From E44-bin32 sp034430595 (GTDB lineage Bacteria; Chloroflexota; Anaerolineae; Anaerolineales; E44-bin32), in contig DAOUEL010000064.1 in assembly GCA_034430595.1 (NCBI GenBank), forward strand, positions 62,001 to 126,000: DNA of 64,000 nt, in the 5' to 3' direction. Under the pieces are notes generated by a model. It did no database searches. It saw only the letters and a list, made by a program, of their open reading frames with translations, and had not been told where the DNA came from. The first letter of the stretch is position 1, and every line of letters begins with the position of its first letter. The translations under genes and the position numbers were made by a program. Shown here one piece after another: positions 54,103 through 62,198 of the stretch.

Positions 54103-57100
54103 TCATTCTTCGACCTTCTGAACCTCATCTTCCATTCGCGTATGAATCACCCCATCCATCTCGGCGATCTTCTCTGCGAACTCTTTGCCTTCCGCAGCTG
54201 AGATCCAGCGCAGCTGGAGCCGCTCCGGTTTTATGCCCTTGCGTTCAAATTTCCGCTGCCAGTGATTGAAGCGCTTCTCAGTGAGCCGGTTGGCATAGTT
54301 GTAATGGCAATCAGAGCCGGTTTCTGTCAGGCGGCAGCCCGTTACCAGAACAGCGCCCGCACCGCGCTCGAAAGCGCGCTCGATAAACGCCTCCTCAAAA
54401 CGGGCAGAACACATTGTCCGGACGATGCGTGCTGAAGTTGGATACTGCCGTTTTTCAATCCCGGCAAGGTCGGCTCCTGCATAGGAGCACCAGTTGCAGG
54501 TAAATACGATGCATTTCTCCTCAGGGCTGTTCTCGAGCGCCGCATCGACCTGGGAAAGGATCTGCTGCTTGGTGAAATACGGCATGTCGATCGCCGCGAA
54601 ATTGCACTCGGCTGCGCAGGTGCCGCAGCCCATGCAAGCTGCCTCAAGGATTCGAACCTTGCCCTCTTTAACCGGACCGGTTGCTTCGATCGCACCGAAC
54701 GGACACACTTTCACACAGCGCATGCAGCCGATGCACAGCTCAGGATCGACAACTGCGGTCAGCGGCTCTTTGGAAATTACCCCATGGGCCAGGAGCGCAC
54801 CCGCCTTGCCGGCCGATGCCAGGGCCTGAGCAATCGATTCTCGTACATCTTTTGCACCCTGTGCCGCCCCGGCAAGGTAGATGCCCTGGCTGGCAGTTTC
54901 GGCCGGACCGAGCTTCGGGTGCAGCTCCATGTAGAAGCCATCTTCGCTGCGCGAAAGCTTGAGCTGCTCTGCAAGATTGTCCTGCGTCGGCTGCAGTCCC
55001 ACGACGAGCACGAGCAAGTCCGTCGGAATGCGGATTCGGGCTTTGGAAATCTCGTCCGGAACTTCCAGATGACCGTCAGCGTAATCCAATACATCCTGCG
55101 GAGCCTGTTCACTGTCGTAGCGGAAGAACTGCACCCCGGCCCGCATTGCGGCTTCGTACAACTCCTCGGCCTGGCGGCTGTAGGTGCGGATATCCTTCGT
55201 AACGACACGCACCGTCTTCCCAGCCTGTCGCAGGTGCAAAGCCTGTTGAATCATCGAGGTACAGCAGTAGCGCGAGCAGCCTATCGATTCCTGGCGGGAA
55301 CCGACGCACGAAATAAAAGTAATTCGTTCCGCATTAACTCCGCTCAAAAGCATCGCTTCCAGCTCGAGATTGGTAATGACTGTTGAATCCGTGCCATGTC
55401 CGAACTCAGCGGGCTCATATGGCCTGGCTCCGGTCGCCATGACCACGGCTCCCACCTCGAGATCCTTGCCATCGCTCAGGTGCGTCTGGAAACTGCCCAC
55501 CACCCCGCCGATTGTTTCGACCTGTGTGCCGAGATGGACTTTAACACTGCTCCGCTTCAGCTCACGCTTCTTCGCCTTGAGCAGATCCGCAGCACGGATT
55601 CCGGAAGGTGCGAGGATATCCAGCTGCCGGAGCAAGCCGCCCAGCTCAGATTCACGCTCGACTAGATCTGTGGAAAAACCCTGCCGCGCGAGGGCCACGG
55701 CTGCGTTCATCCCGGCCACGCCGCCGCCGATGACCAGCGCCCGCTGAGTAAGCGGCAGCTCGCGGACATCGAGCGGGACAAGCAACCGTGCCTTCTCGAC
55801 CGCCATAGACACCATGTCCTTGGCTTTTTCCGTCGCAGCTGCCTTCTCGTGCTTGTGCACCCATGAATCCATATTGCGAATATTCGACATCTCAAGCAGG
55901 AAAGGATTCAGACCAGCCCGGACCATAACCCCGCGGAAGATCGACTCATGGGTTTTCGGGGAGCATGCTGCGATGACTACCCGGTTGACGTTGTGTTCGC
56001 GGATCGCGTCTTCGATTTCTTTCTGCGTGTTGCCAGCGCAAGAGAACATCTGATTCGAGGCAAAGACCACGTCTGGAAGTCCTTGCGAATACGTAACCAC
56101 TTGTTCGACATCGATCACGCCGGCAATGTTCGAACCGCAGTGGCAGACAAAAACCCCCACACGCGGTGTCTCGATATCCTCCATCGGCTCGATTTCGGGT
56201 GTGGCGTGCCAGCGGCGCTCATCGATATACGAGAGCGCGAGCGCCGCTGCTCCACTTCCTTCGGCGACGCTGTCGGGTATATCCTTTGGGCCACCCACAC
56301 ACCCGGCGGCGAAAATGCCCGGCCGAGTGGTTGCGATTAACCCTGCCAATTCCTCAACGGCGAGGAGGAATCCATCCTCATCCACCTCAATTCCCAGACG
56401 GCCGGCGAGATCTGCCAGGCCTTCCTGAGGCAGCACGGCGTTTGCTAGCACGACCATGTCAAATATATCGGTCCTGCGGACACCGGCCTGGGTGTCTTCG
56501 TAAAGTACGGAAATTGAGCCCTTCCCATTCGGCTGAATACGCGCTGGCCGGCCGCGGATGTACTTCGCACCCTCGTCCTGCGTGCGCTGTCGGAAACCAT
56601 CGAAGCCTTTTCCATACGCCCGTAGGTCCATATACATAACGCTGACGTCTTCCACACCATGATCGAGAGCCTGGTAGGCGTGCTTGAGCGAATACATGCA
56701 GCAGAAGCGCGAGCAGTACCTAGCGTGTCGCTGATCACGTGAACCTACGCAGAGCACGAAGAGCAGTTTGTGCGGGTGATGTCCATCCGAAGGACGAAGG
56801 ATCTCGCCTCCGGTCGGACCGGCCGAATTGACCAATCGTTCGAACTCGAGTGCGGTGAGTATGTCGGGATGCTCGCCATAGCCCCATGTTCGCAGTTTTC
56901 TTGGGTCAAAGCTGTCGTAGCCGACGGCTACGATCACCGCGCCGACCTTGCGCTCCACGACCTCCTCGTGCGGCATCATGAAGTCGATTGCGCCCGGCGG
57001 GCAGACGTCGCTGCAGCGGCTGCACGGGTTGTAATTCGGGGGTTGGTTCAGGCAGTGTTCCAGGTCAATCAAGTAAGCGCCGGGGACGCTCTGCGGAATG

Positions 57101-57504
57101 GGCGTGTAGATCGCCTTGCGTGCCGCCATGCCCGAATCGTATTCATTCGGCAGGACGACCGGACAGGCCAGGGCGCACTCCCCACAGCGGGTGCATGCGT
57201 CGGTGACAAATCGTCCTCGCTGGCGGATGAAGGCCGTGAAATTTCCTGCTTCGCCTTCCAGTCTCTCCAGTTCAGCGAGCGATAGGATCTCGATATTCGG
57301 GTGAAGATCGACCTCCGACATCTTCGGCGCTTCGATGCAGATCGAACAGTCGAGCGTTGGGAAGTTTTTATCGAGCACAGCCATAATGCCACCAATGGTC
57401 GGCTGCTTCTCGACAAGCACCACCTGCGCGCCGGCATGCGCCAGGTCGAGTGAGGCTTGAATCCCGGCGATCCCTCCGCCCAGCACGAGCACTGTATCAC
57501 TCAT
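54103..57504 (-). CDS. Double-length HdrA-like flavoprotein with ferredoxin and MvhD domains
   Basis: The protein has 1133 residues. HdrA unit 1 (about 1-445) has the FAD motif VLVLGGGIAGIQASLDLA, the HdrA Cys segment FPTLDCSICIEAPKM and Fe-S motifs CTRCGECALACP and CSRCSDVCPPG. HdrA unit 2 (about 448-900) has VCHCGSNIAGVID and a second FAD motif ALVIGGGVAGMNAAVALA. A 2[4Fe-4S] ferredoxin domain (about 920-985; CIGCMRCVKVCP, CMGCGTCAAECN) follows. An MvhD-like C-terminus (about 993-1120; FTCNWCSYAGADLAG, GCRLTETGSDCHY) ends the protein. This is the electron-hub subunit of flavin-based bifurcating Hdr complexes. ATG 57504 has GGAGGGGG upstream and overlaps the korC stop by ATGA. Confidence 0.92.
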   Translation of the reverse strand: MSDTVLVLGGGIAGIQASLDLAHAGAQVVLVEKQPTIGGIMAVLDKNFPTLDCSICIEAPKMSEVDLHPNIEILSLAELERLEGEAGNFTAFIRQRGRFVTDACTRCGECALACPVVLPNEYDSGMAARKAIYTPIPQSVPGAYLIDLEHCLNQPPNYNPCSRCSDVCPPGAIDFMMPHEEVVERKVGAVIVAVGYDSFDPRKLRTWGYGEHPDILTALEFERLVNSAGPTGGEILRPSDGHHPHKLLFVLCVGSRDQRHARYCSRFCCMYSLKHAYQALDHGVEDVSVMYMDLRAYGKGFDGFRQRTQDEGAKYIRGRPARIQPNGKGSISVLYEDTQAGVRRTDIFDMVVLANAVLPQEGLADLAGRLGIEVDEDGFLLAVEELAGLIATTRPGIFAAGCVGGPKDIPDSVAEGSGAAALALSYIDERRWHATPEIEPMEDIETPRVGVFVCHCGSNIAGVIDVEQVVTYSQGLPDVVFASNQMFSCAGNTQKEIEDAIREHNVNRVVIAACSPKTHESIFRGVMVRAGLNPFLLEMSNIRNMDSWVHKHEKAAATEKAKDMVSMAVEKARLLVPLDVRELPLTQRALVIGGGVAGMNAAVALARQGFSTDLVERESELGGLLRQLDILAPSGIRAADLLKAKKRELKRSSVKVHLGTQVETIGGVVGSFQTHLSDGKDLEVGAVVMATGARPYEPAEFGHGTDSTVITNLELEAMLLSGVNAERITFISCVGSRQESIGCSRYCCTSMIQQALHLRQAGKTVRVVTKDIRTYSRQAEELYEAAMRAGVQFFRYDSEQAPQDVLDYADGHLEVPDEISKARIRIPTDLLVLVVGLQPTQDNLAEQLKLSRSEDGFYMELHPKLGPAETASQGIYLAGAAQGAKDVRESIAQALASAGKAGALLAHGVISKEPLTAVVDPELCIGCMRCVKVCPFGAIEATGPVKEGKVRILEAACMGCGTCAAECNFAAIDMPYFTKQQILSQVDAALENSPEEKCIVFTCNWCSYAGADLAGIEKRQYPTSARIVRTMCSARFEEAFIERAFERGAGAVLVTGCRLTETGSDCHYNYANRLTEKRFNHWQRKFERKGIKPERLQLRWISAAEGKEFAEKIAEMDGVIHTRMEDEVQKVEE

Positions 57505-58037
57505 GCAACCCCCTCCAGCTGACCCTGACTGATCCCGAGTCTCAAGGCTTCCAGATTGAGGGGGAGCACGGACTGTTTCACGGTCGTTTGGATGGCCTTC
57601 TCGAGCGCTTCGAAGGTAACGATACCTGTGGTTTCGCACAAGAAGCCCAGCATGACAACGTTCGCCACGATTCGACGGCCCAGTCCTTCAGCCAATTCAG
57701 AAGCGTTGACCGCAAGGACCGAATCACCTGCCCGCGGTGTCACCAGGCCACTGTCAATCAAAACGCGCGCATCAGGAATCGTCTCATCTCGATAACGCGT
57801 ATAGCCCTCCTGAGAGAGCGCCACAAAGATATCGGCCCGTTGAACGAAGGGATAAGCAATGCTGTGATCTGCGACGACGATGTTCGACGAAGAGGCGCCC
57901 CCACGGGCTTCCGGCCCGTAGGATTGAGTCATGACCGCCTCAAGATCAAGGTAAAGCGATAGCGCCTTGCCCAACAAGTAACCGGCCAGCACAACGCCCT
58001 GACCACCGAAACCCGAAATCCGGATCTCGTGTCTCAT
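57501..58037 (-). CDS. korC: 2-oxoacid:ferredoxin oxidoreductase gamma subunit
   Basis: The protein has 178 residues. IRISGFGGQGVVLAGYLLGKA is the gamma-subunit signature, followed by TQSYGPEARGGASSSNIVVAD and ANVVMLGFLCETTG. It belongs to the Kor/Por/Vor family. The start at 58037 overlaps the korB stop by ATGA. Assignment to 2-oxoglutarate rather than pyruvate or branched 2-oxoacids rests on gene order (D-A-B-C) and the citryl-CoA-type genes across the divergent promoter; it is not certain. Confidence 0.9.
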   Translation of the reverse strand: MRHEIRISGFGGQGVVLAGYLLGKALSLYLDLEAVMTQSYGPEARGGASSSNIVVADHSIAYPFVQRADIFVALSQEGYTRYRDETIPDARVLIDSGLVTPRAGDSVLAVNASELAEGLGRRIVANVVMLGFLCETTGIVTFEALEKAIQTTVKQSVLPLNLEALRLGISQGQLEGVA

Positions 58038-58864
58038 GCCGACCCCTCCAGCTTGATGGGCTGATATTGAGGGGCATCGCGGTCCACGAACCGGCCGACA
58101 TAAATTGGCCGGTCGCCGTGCAGATCGATTCCGAGCTGATCCAGTTCGACCCCGCTGGCAATCTCGCATCTTTCCCGGTACAGCTCCAGCTCGTCGATTG
58201 CATCAGCCAGCTTGTTCGAACGCCCAAACCCGATCGGGCAAGGAACCAGGACCTCGATGAACGAGAACCCGGGTTTTCGAAACGCGTAAAGGATGTCTTT
58301 GCGTACCTGGCGGACATGCAGCGATGTCCAACGGGAGACGAAGTTTGCTCCTGCAGCCGAAAGCAAATTTGCCAGGTTGAATGGAAGTTCAGGGCAACCG
58401 TACGGTGTCGTAGAAGTGCGTGCGCCTAGGGGTGTCGTCGGACCTGCTTGCCCACCGGTCATGCCGTAGTTGAAGTTGTTGGTGCAGATGACGGTCAGAT
58501 CGATGTTACGCCTGGCAGCATGAATCAGATGGTTGCCGCCGATAGCCGCCAGATCGCCATCTCCGCTGAAGACGGTAACGTGCAGGTCTGGATTGGCGAG
58601 CTTGAGACCGATCGCGAAGGGGATCGCCCGGCCGTGGGTTGTGTGGTAGGAGTCCAAATTCATGTAGCCGGCGACGCGCCCTGAACATCCAATGCCGGAA
58701 ACAACGACATGCCGGTCGACATCATCGCCCAGGAGTTGAATCGCATGGGCATAACAGCGCATGACCACCCCGATCCCGCAGCCCGGGCACCAAATATGCG
58801 GCATCCGGTCAGCACGGATCAAAGTATCGAGCGGGTGCTCATCGACCAGGATCGGAGCAACCAA
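58034..58864 (-). CDS. korB: 2-oxoacid:ferredoxin oxidoreductase beta subunit (TPP-binding)
   Basis: The protein has 276 residues. The start has MPHIWCPGCGIGVVMRC with the conserved CPGCG, then GIGCSGRVAGYMNLDSYHTTHGRA. The TPP-Mg motif is VFSGDGDLAAIGGNHLIHAARRN with NNFNYGMTGGQ. It is the catalytic subunit that decarboxylates a 2-oxoacid and transfers the acyl group to CoA with ferredoxin reduction, or runs in reverse. It lies 1 base after korA. Confidence 0.93.
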   Translation of the reverse strand: MVAPILVDEHPLDTLIRADRMPHIWCPGCGIGVVMRCYAHAIQLLGDDVDRHVVVSGIGCSGRVAGYMNLDSYHTTHGRAIPFAIGLKLANPDLHVTVFSGDGDLAAIGGNHLIHAARRNIDLTVICTNNFNYGMTGGQAGPTTPLGARTSTTPYGCPELPFNLANLLSAAGANFVSRWTSLHVRQVRKDILYAFRKPGFSFIEVLVPCPIGFGRSNKLADAIDELELYRERCEIASGVELDQLGIDLHGDRPIYVGRFVDRDAPQYQPIKLEGSA

Positions 58865-58865
58865 C

Positions 58866-60014
58866 TTAGCTTACCTCCCGTATCGCAGCCAGGATCGGAT
58901 CCGGCGGCATCATCACACCCCCGGCATGATTTACACCGAGCACCGGTTTGTGCACATAGCGTTCAACTTCCGTAATCAATTGGCCCAGATTCATCTCTGG
59001 AATGACGTAAGCCTGTGCTTTCTCATCGATCTTCCGCAGCATGTCCACCGGGAAAGGCCAGATCGAGATCAGCCGCAGGAAACCCGCCTTGATACCGCCC
59101 TCGCGGGCATCCTTCACCGCACGCAGCGCTGAACGAGCCGTGCTTCCGAAAGAGATCACGACAATCGAGGCATCATCCATGAAGTACGATTCGGTGCGGA
59201 TGAGCTGATCGGCGTTGCAGCGCACTTTCTCAACCAATCGAGTGACGAGTGCATGATGCACTTCGGGGGACATATCCGGATAGCCCTTCTCATCATGGGT
59301 CAGGCCGGTGAAGTGCAATTTGTACCCCTCGCCTGCATAAGCCATCGGCGGGACCAGATCTGCACCTTCAGCCAGGTATGGAAGGAAGTCTCCCTTAGGC
59401 TTTCCGTTCGGCCGTTTGCGTTCCCAATGAACGATTTCGGCAGCATCGGGAATGATTACGCGCTCGACCATGTGACCCACGACCTCATCCGCCATCAGCA
59501 GGACGGGGATTCGGAATCGATCCGCGACATTGAACGCGTGGATCGTCAGGTCAAATAGTTCCTGTGGGGACCATGGGCTGTAGGCTGCAATGCCATAATC
59601 GCCGTGCGAACCCCAGCGTGCCTGCATAATGTCTGATTGGCCCGGCAGCGTCGGTAGGCCAGTTGAAGGAGAGCCGCGCTGGACATTAACCACCACACAT
59701 GGCAGCTCCATCATCACGCCCAGCCCGAGATTTTCCATCATCAGACTGAACCCAGGGCCAGAAGTCGCGGTCATCGCCCTAGCCCCAGCTGCAGAAGCGC
59801 CGAGAATGGAGGCCATGCTCGCCATCTCATCTTCCATTTGCATGAAGACGCCGCCAACCTCAGGCAGACGTGCTGCCAGCCGTTCAGCTATCTCCGTTGA
59901 GGGAGTAATCGGGTATCCACCGAAGAAAGTGCAGCCCGCAGCCAGTGCACCTTCCGCGCAGGCATGATCGCCATGCATGAAGTGGCTTCCGGTCAGGACC
60001 GCCGGACGGGTCAC
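58866..60014 (-). CDS. korA: 2-oxoacid:ferredoxin oxidoreductase alpha subunit
   Basis: The protein has 382 residues. GNEACAEGAL-type start (GDHACAEGALAAGCTFFGGYPITPSTEIAE), TSGPGFSLMMENLG, VNVQRGSPSTGLPTLPGQSDIMQARWGSHGD and the C-terminal YVIPEMNLGQL are typical of KorA. It starts at GTG 60014, which overlaps the ferredoxin stop by GTGA and has GGAGAAGG upstream. It pairs with KorB to bind TPP and substrate. Confidence 0.93.
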   Translation of the reverse strand: MTRPAVLTGSHFMHGDHACAEGALAAGCTFFGGYPITPSTEIAERLAARLPEVGGVFMQMEDEMASMASILGASAAGARAMTATSGPGFSLMMENLGLGVMMELPCVVVNVQRGSPSTGLPTLPGQSDIMQARWGSHGDYGIAAYSPWSPQELFDLTIHAFNVADRFRIPVLLMADEVVGHMVERVIIPDAAEIVHWERKRPNGKPKGDFLPYLAEGADLVPPMAYAGEGYKLHFTGLTHDEKGYPDMSPEVHHALVTRLVEKVRCNADQLIRTESYFMDDASIVVISFGSTARSALRAVKDAREGGIKAGFLRLISIWPFPVDMLRKIDEKAQAYVIPEMNLGQLITEVERYVHKPVLGVNHAGGVMMPPDPILAAIREVS

Positions 60015-60280
60015 GCCGCCTTCTCCAGTGTGTAGATTGCAAACTCCGGGCATACCATCGTGCAGAATTCGCAGTGCACGCACTTATTTTCCTTGCCTGG
60101 CGCGATTTCAGGCAGATGGTAGCCCTTTTCATTCGTTTTGGAGGAAGATCTCAGGATATCCCGCGGACATAACTCGATGCAGAGGTTGCAGCCCTTGCAG
60201 CGAGCGGGGATCAGGTATACCTGGCCGTGTGGCACAGGCATCTCCCCGAGGTCAAGTGGCGTTCGGGCGAAGACCTTCAT
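60011..60280 (-). CDS. korD: 2-oxoacid:ferredoxin oxidoreductase delta (ferredoxin-like) subunit
   Basis: The protein has 89 residues. Two [4Fe-4S] motifs are present: CKGCNLCIELCP and CVHCEFCTMVCP. It carries electrons between KorB and external ferredoxin. It is the first gene of the eight-gene minus-strand operon that ends with etfB; AAAGAGG precedes the start. Confidence 0.92.
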   Translation of the reverse strand: MKVFARTPLDLGEMPVPHGQVYLIPARCKGCNLCIELCPRDILRSSSKTNEKGYHLPEIAPGKENKCVHCEFCTMVCPEFAIYTLEKAA

Positions 60281-60357
60281 GGGCCTCTTTCAAATGATTA
60301 CCTGAACGGTCCGCCAAACTACCTATTCGTTTGACCAGCACATTGCACATCCCGCTG

Positions 60358-60393
60358 TTGCTTACCTTCGGTTGTGCAGCGATTTGCTTACCT
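60358..60393. repeat. Two direct copies of TTGCTTACCT in the kor leader
   Basis: Identical 10-base copies at 60358-60367 and 60384-60393, 26 bases start to start (two to three helical turns). They lie just downstream of the predicted kor transcription start, a usual place for a repressor operator. Confidence 0.5.
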
Positions 60394-60401
60394 GACAGTT
60401 A

Positions 60402-60410
60402 TTTATAGCA
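60402..60410 (-). promoter_or_regulatory. Probable extended -10 of the kor-hdr-etf operon
   Basis: TGCTATAAA on the minus strand (TATAAA is the reverse complement of 60402-60407). Transcription would start near 60395, about 115 bases before korD. The -35 is weak; one arm of the inverted repeat (60412-60421) lies directly upstream. Confidence 0.5.
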
Positions 60411-60411
60411 G

Positions 60412-60469
60412 GTTAGGCAGTAAGCCAGCTGTACGCAAGTATCATGTGTCCGTGAAAAAACTGCCTAAC
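60412..60469. repeat. Spaced inverted repeat GTTAGGCAGT / ACTGCCTAAC
   Basis: Perfect 10-base arms at 60412-60421 and 60460-60469 separated by 38 bases. The left arm abuts the kor -10 element. It is a candidate operator for co-regulation of the two divergent operons. Confidence 0.55.
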
Positions 60470-60544
60470 GTCAATCTACAGCAGTCCTCTGGCGACCTAG
60501 AATGAACCTGAAAGGTCCGATTTTGCGCCGTAAGCCGGGCTCGC

Positions 60545-60550
60545 TATAAT
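60545..60550 (+). promoter_or_regulatory. Probable -10 element for the citryl/succinyl-CoA synthetase-like operon
   Basis: TATAAT in GCTATAATC, with a weak -35 candidate TTGCGC at 60523-60528. It implies a leader of about 100 bases, which ends with a 6-base-pair stem-loop (60612-60630). Confidence 0.5.
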
Positions 60551-60656
60551 CAACCTCCAGTGGATCGACTGTAGCAGTTTTTTTACATTGCGCAAACTGG
60601 ACGAACTCTGCCCCGGAGACGTCTTCCGGGAGTGCATATCTCGGATGGTCTAATCG

Positions 60657-62198
60657 ATGGCCAGGCTCCACGAATTCCAGGCAAAAGCGCTTCTCAAACA
60701 GGCCGGGATCAAGATTCCGCGCGGCATCGTTGCCAGGACACCGGAAGAGGCTCTCCTGGCTGCCGAGCAGCTCGGCGATTCGGTCGTTGTAAAGGGGCAG
60801 GCCTGGGTTACAGGCAGAGCCAGCCGCGGATTAATCCGCTTTGCAGACGACCCAGGGCAGGCTGAGCGCATGGCAGCAGAAATCCTCGGGCAGCAAGTCG
60901 AGGGTTTCCAGGTTGAAACCTTGCTGGTAGAGGAGAAATTGGCTATCGTGCGTGAATTTTACGCTGGCGTCATCGTCGATGATCAGGCTCAAGCTCCATT
61001 GCTCATCTTCAGCGCGGTTGGCGGCACCGGTATCGAAGAAATCGCATCCAAAGATCCAACTTCCATTGGGAAACGAGTGATCGATGTCCGCAGGGGATTT
61101 TATGACTACCAGGGCCGCGAGCTGGCACGGTCCACTGGCCTGAGCGGGAAAGAACTGTTGTTGATGGGCGACCTGCTCTCGAAGCTCGCTCTCGTCGCCC
61201 AGTCCGCGGACGCACGCAGCGCAGAAATCAACCCGGTTGTTATGACCGCAGGGGGAGAAATCATCGCTGCCGATTGCCGGATGACGATCGATGACTATGC
61301 GGTGTTCAGGCATCCAGAATTAGGGATCGAGGTCGCACGCGAATTCGACCGGCCGGCGACCAGACTGGAAACGGTTGCCTGGGAAGTTGAACGCGACGAC
61401 TACCGTGGCACCTTCTACTTCATACAAATGGCACAGGATTTCAAATCCGGTGAGGGTGTGATCGGGTTCCATGGTGCCGGTGGCGGTGGGTCGATGATGA
61501 GCATGGACGCTGTGCTCAGGAAAAACTACCGCCTGGCGGATTTTGTCGATACAAGTGGAAACCCCCCAGCTTCGAAAGTGTACCGGGCAGCACGTATCAT
61601 CTTCGCCCAGGGTCCAATCGACGGGTACTTCGCCTCCGGCTCCGGAGTTGCTTCGCAGGAACAGTACCACAGCGCCCGTGGCCTCGTGAAGGCGTTCCTC
61701 GAACAGCCGCTGAACGTGCCGGCGGTGATCCGGCTGGGAGGGAACGCAGAAGAACGGGCTATCGCCATCCTTGAACGAGCAGCTCCGCTCCTGCCGGCTC
61801 CATTGGAAGCATACGGGAAGGACGACTCCCCTGATTTCTGCGCCAGCCGCTTGGATGAGTTGATCCGCTTAACTCCACGCCCGACGGCCACGCCCCAACC
61901 CATCCTTCCACCTGCAGCCACGGAACCTTACCAGTTTGATACCGTTACAGGCCAAGTCACACTTGATCATGCAGCTTGTCGCTCATGCGAGACGAAAATC
62001 TGTATCGAGACTTGCGTGCCTCAAATTCTAAAGTTGGATGACGGCCTGCCAGTTCTCAGCATCACCCGGGAGCAAGCCCGTCACGGGGGCTGCACAGAGT
62101 GCCTCGCATGCCAGGTCGAATGTTACTTTGAGGGAGCCCAGGGCGGCTACATCGATCTGCCGATACCCGGTCTTGCGCGGGAAGAAACGGGTGCGTGA
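60657..62198 (+). CDS. Succinyl-CoA / citryl-CoA synthetase beta-like ATP-grasp subunit with C-terminal ferredoxin-like domain
   Basis: The protein has 513 residues. The ATP-grasp core (about 1-390) has LHEFQAKALLKQAGIKIPRG, VVVKGQAWVTGRASRGLI, ARSAEINPVVM, FHGAGGGGSMMSMDAVL and the CoA-ligase segment ADFVDTSGNPPASKVYRAARII. A Pro-rich linker (about 405-425) leads to a Cys-rich tail (438-500) with CRSCETKICIETC and CTECLACQVEC, suited to two Fe-S clusters. Ordinary SucC is about 390 residues and has no such tail. With the next two genes it matches the gene set citryl-CoA synthetase plus citryl-CoA lyase, but succinyl-CoA synthetase remains possible. Confidence 0.85.
   Translation: MARLHEFQAKALLKQAGIKIPRGIVARTPEEALLAAEQLGDSVVVKGQAWVTGRASRGLIRFADDPGQAERMAAEILGQQVEGFQVETLLVEEKLAIVREFYAGVIVDDQAQAPLLIFSAVGGTGIEEIASKDPTSIGKRVIDVRRGFYDYQGRELARSTGLSGKELLLMGDLLSKLALVAQSADARSAEINPVVMTAGGEIIAADCRMTIDDYAVFRHPELGIEVAREFDRPATRLETVAWEVERDDYRGTFYFIQMAQDFKSGEGVIGFHGAGGGGSMMSMDAVLRKNYRLADFVDTSGNPPASKVYRAARIIFAQGPIDGYFASGSGVASQEQYHSARGLVKAFLEQPLNVPAVIRLGGNAEERAIAILERAAPLLPAPLEAYGKDDSPDFCASRLDELIRLTPRPTATPQPILPPAATEPYQFDTVTGQVTLDHAACRSCETKICIETCVPQILKLDDGLPVLSITREQARHGGCTECLACQVECYFEGAQGGYIDLPIPGLAREETGA

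Larger units (their letters stand above)
60281..60656. other. Divergent regulatory region between the kor-hdr-etf and citryl-CoA-type operons
   Basis: 376 bases with no supported gene. It holds an extended -10 on the minus strand (60402-60410), a -10 on the plus strand (60545-60550), a 10-base inverted repeat with 38-base spacing (60412-60421 with 60460-60469), a direct repeat TTGCTTACCT (60358-60367 and 60384-60393) and a small stem-loop near the plus-strand gene (60612-60630). Confidence 0.65.
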
